DNA of 64,000 nucleotides from Trebonia sp963795335 (GCA_963795335.1 CAWCHI010000006.1:310001-374000); one strand, 5' to 3'; counted from the stretch's first letter, positions 17,574 to 26,338 are shown. Notes: generated by a model from the sequence alone, not told the origin. Numbers and translations: made by a program.

Positions 17574-17617
17574 CCAGCGGCGGCGGTGCCCGTGACAGCG
17601 GGCACCGCCGCCGCTGG
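17574..17617 (+). terminator. Perfect 19-bp hairpin terminator
   Basis: Inverted repeat CCAGCGGCGGCGGTGCCCG and its exact complement around the six-base loop TGACAG, 39 bases after the stop of the repeat-rich gene and 33 bases before the 3' end of the convergent acetyltransferase. Can serve both directions. Confidence 0.88.
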
Positions 17618-17649
17618 CATGTCCGGGCAGCGCGCAGCCGGCCAACGCG

Positions 17650-18165
17650 TCAGACCCGGTCGAACGGCTCCGGGTAGGCGAACGCGCCCCGCACCGCCGG
17701 GTCGTAGGCGGTTAGCGTGCGCACCTGGAAGTGCGGCACCCATTCGGGATGGGCCGGGGTGATCTGGTACTCGCCGGCCAGCCGGAAGCCGAACCGCAGG
17801 TAGTAGCGGGGTGAGCCGAGCAGGGCCACCAGCGGCTCCCCGAGGGCGTCGGCCGCGCCGAGGACAGCGTGCATGAGGGCGCTGCCCACGCCCCGGCGCT
17901 GCCGGCCCGGGCGGACCGACAGCGGCCCGAGGGCCAGCACCGGGGCGGGCCCGACGGTGCCCCGGGTGCACAGCACATGGCCGACGACGTCCCCGTCCCG
18001 GTCGGCCGCCACCATCGACAGGACCGGGATCCAGGCCGGGCAGGCGCGCAGCTCGTCCACTAGCGGCGCCTCGGGCGGCAGGTCTTCACCCGGCCGGGCA
18101 AAGGCGGCGGCGGTCACGTCCCGGATGACGGCGACGTCCCCAGGGGCTTCACGACGGATCAGCAC
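17650..18165 (-). CDS. GNAT-family N-acetyltransferase
   Basis: 171 residues, GTG 18165. Acetyl-CoA-dependent transferase of the YhbS-like type: IRREAPGDVAVIRDVTAAAF at the N-terminus, VGHVLCTRG, the acetyl-CoA pyrophosphate loop in LSVRPGRQRRGVGSALMHAVL, then LLGSPRYYLRFGFRLAGEYQI, which is characteristic of this subgroup (GS..YY.RFGF). Substrate unknown. Frame intact. It is 78 bases from the dnaE stop and reads in the same direction, so it may be co-transcribed downstream of dnaE. Confidence 0.9.
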   Translation of the reverse strand: MLIRREAPGDVAVIRDVTAAAFARPGEDLPPEAPLVDELRACPAWIPVLSMVAADRDGDVVGHVLCTRGTVGPAPVLALGPLSVRPGRQRRGVGSALMHAVLGAADALGEPLVALLGSPRYYLRFGFRLAGEYQITPAHPEWVPHFQVRTLTAYDPAVRGAFAYPEPFDRV

Positions 18166-18243
18166 GTGCCTACGATGCCCGGGCCGGCACGCCGCGGCAA
18201 CTGGTTTCCCTGGCGGCAGGCGCGATGGCGGCCGGCCCCAGTG

Positions 18244-21200
18244 TCAGCTGGCGATGCAGGACGGGCCGAGCAGCTGCTTCAGGTCGGCGTGCAGCGCGGG
18301 CGAGGCGGTGACCCGGAGCTTGTCGTCCAGCCGGACGACGGTCGTCTTCTGGTTGCCGCGCAGCCGCAGGTGAACCTCGGTCGTGCCGGGGTGGGTCCGC
18401 AGCACCTCGCGCAGCGACTCCACCACCGGGGGGACGCAGCGGGTGACCGGCAGCTGGAGCACGAACGGGGCCCCGCCCTCGGCCGAGACGGTGATGTCGG
18501 GGATGGTCATGTCCATCGCGATCAGCTTGGGCACGTCGTCGCGCTTGTCGACCTTGCCCTTGACGATGACGATGGCATCGTCGGCGATCGCGGTCGCGTA
18601 GAGCTGGTAACTGTTGGGGAAGAACAGCACCTCGATCGCGCCGCCCAGGTCCTCCAGGGTGGCGGTCGCCCAGGCGTCGCCCTTCTTGGTGACCTTGCGG
18701 GTAACCCCGGACAGGATGCCGCCGATCTTGACGATCTGGCCGTCACCCCGGCCCTGGAAGCCGGCCGCGGGCGGGCGCTCGGAGTCGTCGTCGCTGTCAG
18801 CGGCCGCCGCCATCAGCTCGGCGACCGAGATGTCGGTGCCACCCGCGATGACGTGCTCGATGCCGAGCAGCGGGTGGTCCGAGACGTACAGGCCGAGCAT
18901 TTCCCGCTCGAAGTTGAGCCGCGTCTTCTTGTCCCACTCAGTGTCCGGGATCGCCACCTCGAACGCGGCCTCGGCCTGCTCGTCCCCGCCGAACAGGCTG
19001 TCCTGCCCGATCGCCTCGTTCCGCTTGATGTCGATGACCGAGTCGACCGCCTGCTCGTGGATCAGCACCAGGCCCTTGCGCGGGTGCCCGAAGGAGTCGA
19101 ACGCCCCCGCCTTGACCAGCGACTCGATGACCCGCTTGTTGCAGACGACGGCGGGCACCTTGCGCAGGAAGTCGGCGAAGCTGGTGAACTCGCCCTTGGA
19201 CCTGCGGGTGGCGACGATGGCCTCGACCACGTTGGCGCCGACGTTGCGGATCGCGGCCAGGCCGAAGCGGGCGTCGGCGCCGACCGCGGCGAAGTCGGCG
19301 ACGCTGGCGTTGACGTCCGGCGGCAGCACCTTGACGCCCATGCGCCTGCTCTCGGACAGGTAGAGGGCGGACTTGTCCTTGTCGTCGCCCACCGAGGTGA
19401 GCACGGCGGCCATGTACTCGGCCGGGTAATTCGCCTTCAGGTAGGCGGTCCAGTAGGAGACCAGCCCGTAGGCGGCCGAGTGGGCCTTGTTGAACGCGTA
19501 GCCCGCGAACGGGACGAGCACGTCCCACACCGCCTTGATGGCCGCCTCGGAGTAGCCGTTGGCCCGGCAGCCGTCCCGGAACGGGATGAACTCCTTGTCC
19601 AGGATCTCCTTCTTCTTCTTGCCCATCGCCCGGCGCAGCAGGTCGGCCTGGCCAAGGGTGTAGCCCGCGAGGATCTGGGCGGCCCGCTGCACCTGCTCCT
19701 GGTAGACGATCAGGCCGTAGGTCGGCTCCAGGATCTCCGCCAGCGGCGCTTCCAGCTCGGGGTGGATCGGGGTGATCTCCTGCTGCCTGTTCTTGCGCAG
19801 GGCGTAGTTGGTGTGGCTGCCCACGCCCATCGGGCCGGGCCGGTACAGCGCGCCGAGAGCGGAGATGTCCTCGAAGTTGTCCGGCTTCATCAGCCGCAGC
19901 AGGGTCCGGTAACCGGAGGAGTCGAACTGGAACACGCCCAGCGTGTCGCCCCGGGCCAGCAGCTCGTAGGTGGGCTTGTTGTCCAGCGGCAGGTCGAGCA
20001 GGTTGATCTTCTCGCCCCGGTTGTCCTCGATCATCTTGACCGCGTCGGCCATGATCGTCAGGTTCCGCAAGCCGAGGAAGTCCATCTTCAGCAGGCCGAG
20101 GCCCTCGCACGTTGGGTAGTCGAACTGCGTGATGACCGCGCCGTCGGTGTTCCTGACCCAGATCGGGATGTGGTCGGTCAGCGGCTCGGCCGACATGATC
20201 ACGCCCGCCGCGTGCACGCCGGGCTGGCGGATCAGCCCCTCGATGCCCCGGGCGGTGTCGATGATCTGCTTGACGTCGGCCTCGGTGTTGTAGAGGTTGC
20301 GCAGGTCGCCGGCCTCGCCGTAGCGGGGGTAGTCCTCGTCGAAGATCCCGCCGAGGGGGATGTCCTTGCCCATCACCGCGGGCGGGAAGGCCTTGGTGAT
20401 GCGGTCGCCGACGGCGTAGGGGAAGCCGAGGACCCGGGTCGAGTCCTTGATCGCGGCCTTCGCCTTGATCGTGCCGTACGTGATGATCTGGGCGACCTTG
20501 TCCGCGCCCCATTTCTGGGTCACGTAGCGGATGACGTCGGCCCGCCCGCGCTCGTCGAAGTCGATGTCGATGTCCGGCATCGAGATCCGCTCCGGGTTGA
20601 GGAACCGCTCGAAGATCAGCCCGTGGTCGAGCGGGTCGAGGTCGGTGATGCCCATCGCGTAGGCGACGATGCTGCCCGCGGCCGAGCCGCGGCCAGGGCC
20701 GACCGCCACCCCGTTGTTCTTGGCCCAGTTGATGAAGTCCGCCACGACCAGGAAGTAGGCCGGGAAGCCCATCGAGGAAATGATCCCGATCTCGTACTCG
20801 GCCTGCTTGCGCCGGGTGTCGTCGATGCCACCCGGGTAGCGCCGGTCCATGCCCTGCCACACGGTGGCGGCGAACAGCGCTTCCTCCGAGTCGAACTCGG
20901 GCGGGATGGGGAACCGCGGCATCAGGTTGACGAACTCGAACATGCCGGCCGTGTCGACGCGGTCGGCGATGAGCAGCTGGGAGTTGCGGCACCCCTCGAG
21001 CCAGATGTCGCTGTTGCTGACCGCGTACATCTCGGCGGGCGACTTGATGTAGTAGCCCGAGCCGTCGAACTTGAACCGGTCGGCGTCGGCCAGGGTCTTG
21101 CCCGTCTGGATGCACAGCAGCAGGTCGTGCGACGTGGCGTCTGCTTCGCGGGTGTAGTGCGAGTCGTTGGTGACCACGGGCGGGATGTTGAGCTTGCGGG

Positions 21201-21828
21201 CGATCTCGGCCAGGCCGTCGCGGACCCGGGTCTCGATCGACAAGCCGTGGTCCATCAGCTCCAGGAAGTAATTTTCCTTGCCGAAGATGTCCTGGTACTC
21301 GGCCGCCGACCGGAGCGCCGCGTCCACCTGCCCCAGCCGCAGCCGGGTCTGCACCTCGCCCGAGGGGCAGCCAGTGGAGGCCATCAGGCCGGCCGCGTGC
21401 TCGGCGATGATCTCCTTGTCCATGCGGGCCCACTTGCCGAGCGACCCCTCGGCGAAGGAACGGGAGGTGAGCTTGAACAGGTTGTGCAGGCCCTCGTTGT
21501 TCCGCGCCCAGATCGTCTTGTGCAGGTAGGCGCCGGAGGCGGACACGTCGTCCGACTTCTGGTGCGGCTGCCCCCACTGAACCCGGTTCTTGTTGCCCCG
21601 GTGCTCGGGCGCGACGTAGGCCTCGATGCCGATGACCGGGGTGACGCCGGCGTCCTTGGCCTGCCGGTGGAACTCGGCCGCGCCGTACATGTTGCCGTGG
21701 TCGGTCATCGCCACGTGGGTCATGCCGCGCGCGGTGACCTCCTTGAACATGTCCTTGAGGCGGGCGGCGCCGTCGAGCATCGAGTACTCGGTGTGCACGT
21801 GCAGGTGGGCGTAGGGGGTTTCAGCCAT
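18244..21828 (-). CDS. dnaE: DNA polymerase III alpha subunit
   Basis: Replicative C-family polymerase, 1194 residues, intact. The N-terminal PHP domain has the metal-binding HLHVH (8-12), MTDHGNMYGA and DSHYTREADA. The catalytic palm contains GPGRGSAAGSIVAYAMGITD and PDIDIDFDERGR (about 415-426) with the Mg-binding Asp residues. ...GVHAAGVIMS, PFAGYAFNKAHSAAYG (finger/thumb), a helix-hairpin-helix segment and a C-terminal OB fold (GGILSGVTRKVTKKGDAWA) follow. The PHP residues look complete, suggesting proofreading competence as known for mycobacterial DnaE1. ATG 21828. Confidence 0.98.
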   Translation of the reverse strand: MAETPYAHLHVHTEYSMLDGAARLKDMFKEVTARGMTHVAMTDHGNMYGAAEFHRQAKDAGVTPVIGIEAYVAPEHRGNKNRVQWGQPHQKSDDVSASGAYLHKTIWARNNEGLHNLFKLTSRSFAEGSLGKWARMDKEIIAEHAAGLMASTGCPSGEVQTRLRLGQVDAALRSAAEYQDIFGKENYFLELMDHGLSIETRVRDGLAEIARKLNIPPVVTNDSHYTREADATSHDLLLCIQTGKTLADADRFKFDGSGYYIKSPAEMYAVSNSDIWLEGCRNSQLLIADRVDTAGMFEFVNLMPRFPIPPEFDSEEALFAATVWQGMDRRYPGGIDDTRRKQAEYEIGIISSMGFPAYFLVVADFINWAKNNGVAVGPGRGSAAGSIVAYAMGITDLDPLDHGLIFERFLNPERISMPDIDIDFDERGRADVIRYVTQKWGADKVAQIITYGTIKAKAAIKDSTRVLGFPYAVGDRITKAFPPAVMGKDIPLGGIFDEDYPRYGEAGDLRNLYNTEADVKQIIDTARGIEGLIRQPGVHAAGVIMSAEPLTDHIPIWVRNTDGAVITQFDYPTCEGLGLLKMDFLGLRNLTIMADAVKMIEDNRGEKINLLDLPLDNKPTYELLARGDTLGVFQFDSSGYRTLLRLMKPDNFEDISALGALYRPGPMGVGSHTNYALRKNRQQEITPIHPELEAPLAEILEPTYGLIVYQEQVQRAAQILAGYTLGQADLLRRAMGKKKKEILDKEFIPFRDGCRANGYSEAAIKAVWDVLVPFAGYAFNKAHSAAYGLVSYWTAYLKANYPAEYMAAVLTSVGDDKDKSALYLSESRRMGVKVLPPDVNASVADFAAVGADARFGLAAIRNVGANVVEAIVATRRSKGEFTSFADFLRKVPAVVCNKRVIESLVKAGAFDSFGHPRKGLVLIHEQAVDSVIDIKRNEAIGQDSLFGGDEQAEAAFEVAIPDTEWDKKTRLNFEREMLGLYVSDHPLLGIEHVIAGGTDISVAELMAAAADSDDDSERPPAAGFQGRGDGQIVKIGGILSGVTRKVTKKGDAWATATLEDLGGAIEVLFFPNSYQLYATAIADDAIVIVKGKVDKRDDVPKLIAMDMTIPDITVSAEGGAPFVLQLPVTRCVPPVVESLREVLRTHPGTTEVHLRLRGNQKTTVVRLDDKLRVTASPALHADLKQLLGPSCIAS

Positions 21829-22107
21829 CTGCGTTCATCGCCTCCTGCTCGCGCCTGCAGTTAACCGGCTCTTCCCCTGGGAAGGGGCACGCTGCGCGCC
21901 GCTGTTCCCCCGCCGCGGGGGGCCGCGCACGGGATAAGCGGTCGGGACGCCTCGAACCGGTGTGGATCTACATTAGCGGGTCAGCCGCCGCCGGTGGGGT
22001 TCCCGCGCCGGCGACGGGGCGGGACATGACTGGATGCGATTTCCGCCCGTATGTGGGCGAAATTGCATCCGGTAACGGGGATTCCCGTCGGGTCGGGGTC
22101 ACGGTGG
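21829..22107. promoter_or_regulatory. Intergenic region between dnaE and the mycothiol-type enzyme gene
   Basis: 279 bases separating two leftward genes. It must carry the dnaE promoter; a TAATGT hexamer (minus strand, near 21971-21976) is a possible -10, but no convincing -35 lies 17 bases upstream. The only strong structure is the imperfect palindrome at 22032-22070. Confidence 0.4.
22032..22070. terminator. Long near-perfect palindrome, probable terminator
   Basis: GGATGCGATTTCCGCCC and GGGCGAAATTGCATCC around the six-base loop GTATGT, with one mismatch and one bulge. It lies 38 bases past the stop of the leftward gene at 22108, where a terminator is expected. A repeated palindromic element cannot be excluded. 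Confidence 0.55.
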
Positions 22108-22914
22108 CTACCAGGAGACGCGGACGCTGCCGGACCACAGGGCGAGGACGGCCGGGTCGCCGGTGACGGTGACCTGGGAGGGGCCGCCGGGTGGGAGGCG
22201 GTTCCACAGGAACGCGTACAGGCAGGCGGCTGGGCCGTCGAGCACGCAGGCGCCGTCGCCCGCGTCGCTGCCCCCGCCGGGCTGACCGCCGCCGTCCCGG
22301 CTGACGGCGGTGGCGCCACCGGCCAGGCGGACGTGCCAGCGGCCGGGGGCGTCAGCCGGCCGGACGGTTAGCGAGCGGGTCCCGTCGTCGCCCTTCAGCC
22401 GGTAGCGCCGGCGAGCGGCGAAGCCCATGACGAGCTCGTCGATCCCGTCGGCGGCGAAGGCCGGCGCGAAGGCGGCGGCCGGGTCCGGCGGGCCACCGGC
22501 CGCGGCCGCCTGGGCGTCGTAGCGGTGGATGGCGGTCTCGTGGGCCTGGCGGCGGGCCCAGAAGGCCAGCGGTGAGGGCGCGGGCATGAACGTCGCGCAG
22601 GCCACCGCCGGGTCGGCCGCGCGCAGGACCGCGACCAGGTCGGCGTGACCCCGCCGGTAGAAGTCAAGCAGCTCGGCGTCGGCCGGGCCGCCGCCGAGGA
22701 TCTCGTCCTCACTGGCTCCCGCGAGCAGCTCCGGCAGCTCCTCGCGGACGTGGCGGGCCGCCCACGCGTGCACGTAGGCCTCGTGCCGCAGCAGGTCACG
22801 GACCTGCCAGCGAGGACACGGGGGAACGGCGGCGTCCAGCCCGGCGGCCTGGGCCGCGTCTGCCAGCAGGACGCCGTCTCGTTCGAGGGCGTCGATGTAG
22901 TCCGCGGTCTCCAC
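22108..22914 (-). CDS. Maleylpyruvate isomerase-family mycothiol-dependent enzyme
   Basis: 268 residues from ATG 22914. Belongs to the TIGR03083/MDMPI group of four-helix-bundle proteins that use mycothiol in place of glutathione. Visible features: VPPCPRWQVRDLLRHEAYVHAW with the first metal His, RQAHETAIHRYDAQ with HE..IHR, the metal site of this family, and a C-terminal SCP2-like domain (LTVRPADAPGRWHV ... VTVTGDPAVLALW). The actual substrate is unknown; members range from detoxification to thiol transfer. Frame intact. It is 12 bases downstream of the MFS gene, so it may belong to the arsR-MFS operon. Confidence 0.85.
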   Translation of the reverse strand: METADYIDALERDGVLLADAAQAAGLDAAVPPCPRWQVRDLLRHEAYVHAWAARHVREELPELLAGASEDEILGGGPADAELLDFYRRGHADLVAVLRAADPAVACATFMPAPSPLAFWARRQAHETAIHRYDAQAAAAGGPPDPAAAFAPAFAADGIDELVMGFAARRRYRLKGDDGTRSLTVRPADAPGRWHVRLAGGATAVSRDGGGQPGGGSDAGDGACVLDGPAACLYAFLWNRLPPGGPSQVTVTGDPAVLALWSGSVRVSW

Positions 22915-22926
22915 GCCGTCATCGTG

Positions 22927-24195
22927 TCACAATGTCCCGTTCCGCGGCACGGCCGCGGCGGCCAGGACCGACAAGCCGGCCCCGGCGAGCAAGGTGGCGG
23001 TGACGGTGGCGTGCGCCAGCAGCAGCCCGGCGGCCGCGTACCCGGCTGACCCGCCGAGGCTGGAGGCGGCCGCCAGCCCGGCGAAGGCCGGGGCCCGGCT
23101 GGCGCGGGTGCTGAAGCAGGTGGCGAGGGCGGCCGCGGCCGGGGCGCAGGCGAGCCCGGCGGTGAACATGAGCGGGTACAGCAGGGCCATGCTGCCCGCG
23201 GCGGTGACGGCGGCGAAGCCACCGCCGGCCAGCAGCAGCAGTCCCCGTAGCCGCGCGGCGGGCGAGCCCGGCCAGGTCCGGGCGCCGTAGGCGAGGCCGC
23301 CGGCCACGCTGCCGGCCGCCCACACGGCCAGCACCGCGCCCGCCGCGGCCGGCCGCCCGAACGCCGTGACCCGGGCCGCCGCGCTGACCTCGACGAAGCC
23401 GATCGCGCCCATCTGGGCCGCCCCCGCCACCAGCCACGGGAGCAGCGCCCTGCGCCGGGGCCGCGACGGTGACGGCGGGGCCGGACCCCGGCAGGCCCCC
23501 GGCGCGGTAACCGGCCCGGCCAGCCGGTGCCCGGGACACGCCCCGGGAACGTCCCGCCGAGTCGGTGACGGGGCCGCCACTCCCCCGCCCGGCTCTGCGC
23601 GGGCGGCCGCGCGGGCGACGGCAGCGGCGCCGGCCGCGGTCAGGAAGCCCGCGGCGACCAGGGCGGCCGCGATCGCGTGGACGGCCGCGACCATTGCGAC
23701 CAGGGCGGGGCCGGCCACGAAGAGCAGCTCCGTCGCGATCGCGTCGAGGCTGAAGGCGGCCGCCCGGTCGGCCTCGGCCAGGCTGGCGGTGACCGTCGCG
23801 CGCAGCGCCGCCGTCAGCGGCGGCACGGTCACTCCGGCGAGGGCGACGGCCGCCCAGGAGGCCCCGGGCGATGTCGCCAGCGCCAGCACCAGCAGGAAGG
23901 CTCCGCTGGCGAGACCCGCCCCGGCCAGCACCCGGGGGCCGTGCCGGTCAGCCAGCCGCGCGATGACCGGGCCGCCCGCGACCGATGCGAACCCGAAGAC
24001 GGCCACCGCCCCGCCGGCCTCGGCGAAGCTGCCCGTCCGCTGGCGGAGCAGCAGGAGCACGGTGAGCGGGATCATCGTCTGGGCCAGCCGGGCGACGAGG
24101 GTCCCGGCGAACGCCCGGCGGACCCGCGGGACCGACCAGGCCGGCTGGTACCGGCGCCAGCCCGGCGCCAGCGGACCCGCGGCCTGCTCCGCCAT
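22927..24195 (-). CDS. Major facilitator superfamily transporter
   Basis: 422 residues, about 12 hydrophobic segments in two halves separated by a charged, Pro-rich central loop (about residues 200-250). The cytoplasmic 2-3 loop signature is present as IARLADRHGPRVLAG. ATG 24195 lies five bases after the ArsR-type regulator stop, so the two are translated from one message. Together with the ArsR regulator it looks like a ligand-induced exporter, but no residue identifies the substrate. Frame intact. Confidence 0.9.
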   Translation of the reverse strand: MAEQAAGPLAPGWRRYQPAWSVPRVRRAFAGTLVARLAQTMIPLTVLLLLRQRTGSFAEAGGAVAVFGFASVAGGPVIARLADRHGPRVLAGAGLASGAFLLVLALATSPGASWAAVALAGVTVPPLTAALRATVTASLAEADRAAAFSLDAIATELLFVAGPALVAMVAAVHAIAAALVAAGFLTAAGAAAVARAAARAEPGGGVAAPSPTRRDVPGACPGHRLAGPVTAPGACRGPAPPSPSRPRRRALLPWLVAGAAQMGAIGFVEVSAAARVTAFGRPAAAGAVLAVWAAGSVAGGLAYGARTWPGSPAARLRGLLLLAGGGFAAVTAAGSMALLYPLMFTAGLACAPAAAALATCFSTRASRAPAFAGLAAASSLGGSAGYAAAGLLLAHATVTATLLAGAGLSVLAAAAVPRNGTL

Positions 24196-24200
24196 GGCGC

Positions 24201-24779
24201 TCAGTCCCCGCGCGGAGCGGGACCGCGAAGCTGCTGGGGGAAGCCGCGGACGGTCAGCCGGACCGGCCGGGCGCCGGGCGCGGGCGACCGGGCCGACCGC
24301 TGCGCGTGCTCACGGGTGACCTCCTCCACCGCCAGCCCCCAGTCCCGGAGCTGGCCGGCCGACATCACGGCGGCCCGGGTGTGCACGGTGACGGCCGCCC
24401 GCCAGGGCGCGGGCTCGTCCCGCTGGCGCTCGAGGAAGCCGCTGAACAGCTCCAGTTCGCGCTGGGCGATAGCCCGGGTGGCCGACACGCTGGCCGCGTG
24501 GCCGGCCTCGGTGTCCGGTTCGGCGGTGGTGATCTCGTCGGCCGCGCGCCGCCAGGGGCGTTCCCGGCCGTCCGCGGTCTCCTCAGCCCGGGTCACCAGG
24601 CCCTGTCCGGCCAGCACCCGCAGGTGGTAGGAGCATGACTTGGTGGACGTGCCCAGCAGCCGGGCGCACTCGGCCGCGGTCAGCGTCCCGTGCACCCGCA
24701 GCAGGTCGAGCAGGTCGAGCCGGGCCGGGTGGGCCAGCGCCCGCAGGGCTGGCACCCCGGCCACAGATACGGAAGACAT
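24201..24779 (-). CDS. ArsR-family winged-helix transcriptional regulator
   Basis: 192 residues. The N-terminal winged helix (about 10-75) reads LRALAHPARLDLLDLLRVHGTLTAAECARLL, then the recognition helix STKSCSYHLRVLAGQGLV and the wing RAEETADGRERPW. The C-terminal half (about 90-170) is an alpha-helical domain (ATRAIAQRELELFSGFLERQ) probably used for dimerisation or effector binding; there is no obvious metal-binding CxC. The start codon lies inside a perfect inverted repeat, suggesting autoregulation. First gene of the regulator-MFS unit. Confidence 0.92.
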   Translation of the reverse strand: MSSVSVAGVPALRALAHPARLDLLDLLRVHGTLTAAECARLLGTSTKSCSYHLRVLAGQGLVTRAEETADGRERPWRRAADEITTAEPDTEAGHAASVSATRAIAQRELELFSGFLERQRDEPAPWRAAVTVHTRAAVMSAGQLRDWGLAVEEVTREHAQRSARSPAPGARPVRLTVRGFPQQLRGPAPRGD

Positions 24780-24800
24780 GTTCCGTAGTTTACTGCGCGG
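24768..24800 (-). promoter_or_regulatory. Leaderless promoter and operator over the ArsR start codon
   Basis: TACGGAA-N6-TTCCGTA (24768-24787) is a perfect 7-bp inverted repeat whose spacer contains the ATG. On the minus strand a TAAACT (-10 consensus TANNNT) lies immediately upstream, placing the expected transcription start at or next to the ATG. The message is therefore probably leaderless, and a dimeric repressor here would block its own promoter. Confidence 0.55.
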
Positions 24801-24830
24801 GCCGCCCGGTGGGCCGGCCCGGACGCTTTG

Positions 24831-25379
24831 CTAAGCGGGCCGGGTGCGCTTGGGGATGGCCTCGGGCGGGGGCTTGACGCCCTTGCCGGCGAGGGCGTCG
24901 ACGCGGATCTCCCAGTGGGCGCCCTTGGTCACGGTGACCGTGAAGACATCCGAGTGGCCGACCGCTGAGGCCTTGGGGGCGAAGGTGATGCCGCCCGGGC
25001 TGGTGCCGTCACCGCAGGCGACGTCCCACTTCAGGCCGATGCCGGGACTGTAGATCTGCGCCTTGGCCGTGGTTTTGCCGATGCAGTTCAGCCAGAACAC
25101 CATCTGTGACGCCAGGGTGACCCGGAAATGCCGGGTTCCGCTGCCGGTCTTGGGCTTCTGGACCTGATCGTAAACCTTGTTGTCGAGCCCGTTGTATACC
25201 TCCGGCTGGGGGAACGGGGCGAAGTTCTTCGCCGCCGCCCCGGCCCGGAGCGGCCCGACCGCGATCGAGCTGCGCAGTGCGCTCGCGGGCGCGGCCGAGC
25301 AGCCAGCCGCCAGGACGACCCCGGCCGCGGCCGCGGCCGCTCCCATGAGCCGGGAGGAGGGTCGAGCGGGCACGTTCAT
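24831..25379 (-). CDS. Putative secreted lipoprotein
   Basis: 182 residues from ATG 25379 with GGAAGG upstream. Signal peptide with Arg-containing start (VPARPSSRLMG), hydrophobic core AAAAAAGVVLAAG and lipobox LAAGC, so the mature protein begins at Cys27 and is lipid-anchored outside the membrane. The mature part contains two further cysteines (WLNCIGK, WDVACGDG) that could form a disulphide, in a probable beta-rich domain. I do not recognise the family. It lies 20 bases after rluD on the same strand, so it may be the last gene of traR-lspA-rluD. Confidence 0.8.
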   Translation of the reverse strand: MNVPARPSSRLMGAAAAAAGVVLAAGCSAAPASALRSSIAVGPLRAGAAAKNFAPFPQPEVYNGLDNKVYDQVQKPKTGSGTRHFRVTLASQMVFWLNCIGKTTAKAQIYSPGIGLKWDVACGDGTSPGGITFAPKASAVGHSDVFTVTVTKGAHWEIRVDALAGKGVKPPPEAIPKRTRPA

Positions 25380-25399
25380 CGCACCTTCCGGTGGGTTCG

Positions 25400-26338
25400 T
25401 CAGCTTTCCGCCTCGAGGACGTCCAGCGCATGCTGGAGGTCGCCAGGGTACCGCGATTCGAAGGTCACCTGCTCGCCAGTTGCCGGATGCTCGAACGACA
25501 GCCGCACCGCGTGCAGCCACTGCCGCTTCAGCCCGAGGTGGGCCGCCAGCACCGGGTCGGCCCCGTAGAGCAGGTCACCGCAGCACGGGTGGCGCACCGC
25601 GGCCATGTGCACCCGGATCTGGTGGGTGCGCCCGGTCTCCAGGCCCACGCTGAGCAGCGACGCCGCCCGGAACGCCTCCAGCGTGTCGTAGTGGGTGACC
25701 GAGGGGCGCCCGCCCGCCACCACCGCGAACCGGCCGTCACCGGACGGGTGGCGGCCGATCGGCGCGTCGATGGTGCCCACCAGCGGATCGGGATGCCCCT
25801 GGATGAGCGCGTGATAGGTCTTCGTCACCGTGCGCTCACGGAACGCCTGCTTGAGGGCGCTGTAGGCGGACTCGCTCTTGGCCACCACCATCACCCCGGT
25901 GGTCCCCGCGTCGAGCCGGTGCACGATGCCCTGACGCTCGGCCGCGCCGCTGGTGGCAACGGTGTACCCGGCGCCCAGCAGGCCGCCGACCACCGTCGGG
26001 CCGGCCCAGCCCGGCGAGGGGTGGGCGGCGACCCCGGCAGGCTTGTCCACCACCACGATGTCGTCGTCCTCGTAGACGATCCCCATGCCCGGCACCGGCT
26101 CGGCCGTCACCGGCGGCCAGGCCGCCCCGGGCGGCGGCGGCAGCGTCACCGAGAGCTCGGTCCCGGCCATGACCCGGTCCGACTTCGTTCCCGGCTTGCC
26201 GTCGACGAGGACGTCGCCCGCCGCGATCAGCTCGGCCGCGCTGGTCCGGGACAAGCCGAACATCCGCGCCAGGGCCGCGTCGAGCCGCTCCCCGTCGAGG
26301 CCCTCGGGAACGTAGACCAGCCGGCTGGCGGTGCTCAC
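25400..26338 (-). CDS. rluD: RluA/RluD-family 23S rRNA pseudouridine synthase
   Basis: 312 residues, GTG 26338 overlapping the lspA TGA. An N-terminal S4 RNA-binding domain (about 15-70; ERLDAALARMFGLSRTSAAELIAAG) is followed by the catalytic domain with IVYEDDDIVVVDKPAG, the catalytic Asp in GIVHRLDAGTTGVMVVAKS, and RTHQIRVHMAA. Modifies uridines in 23S rRNA; RluD (helix 69) is the usual member next to lspA, but RluA-group assignment by sequence is not absolute. Frame intact. Confidence 0.94.
   Translation of the reverse strand: MSTASRLVYVPEGLDGERLDAALARMFGLSRTSAAELIAAGDVLVDGKPGTKSDRVMAGTELSVTLPPPPGAAWPPVTAEPVPGMGIVYEDDDIVVVDKPAGVAAHPSPGWAGPTVVGGLLGAGYTVATSGAAERQGIVHRLDAGTTGVMVVAKSESAYSALKQAFRERTVTKTYHALIQGHPDPLVGTIDAPIGRHPSGDGRFAVVAGGRPSVTHYDTLEAFRAASLLSVGLETGRTHQIRVHMAAVRHPCCGDLLYGADPVLAAHLGLKRQWLHAVRLSFEHPATGEQVTFESRYPGDLQHALDVLEAES

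Noticed and set aside
18166..21864. Very long open frame (over 1200 codons) on the plus strand opposite dnaE
   Set aside because: It is the antisense shadow of a high-GC gene: composition is Asp/Val/Arg/Gly-rich with no domain, whereas dnaE on the other strand has every expected motif.
21880..21975. LexA/SOS box upstream of dnaE
   Set aside because: Only a half-like CGAACCGGTGTGG is present; the second half-site of the actinobacterial consensus is missing.
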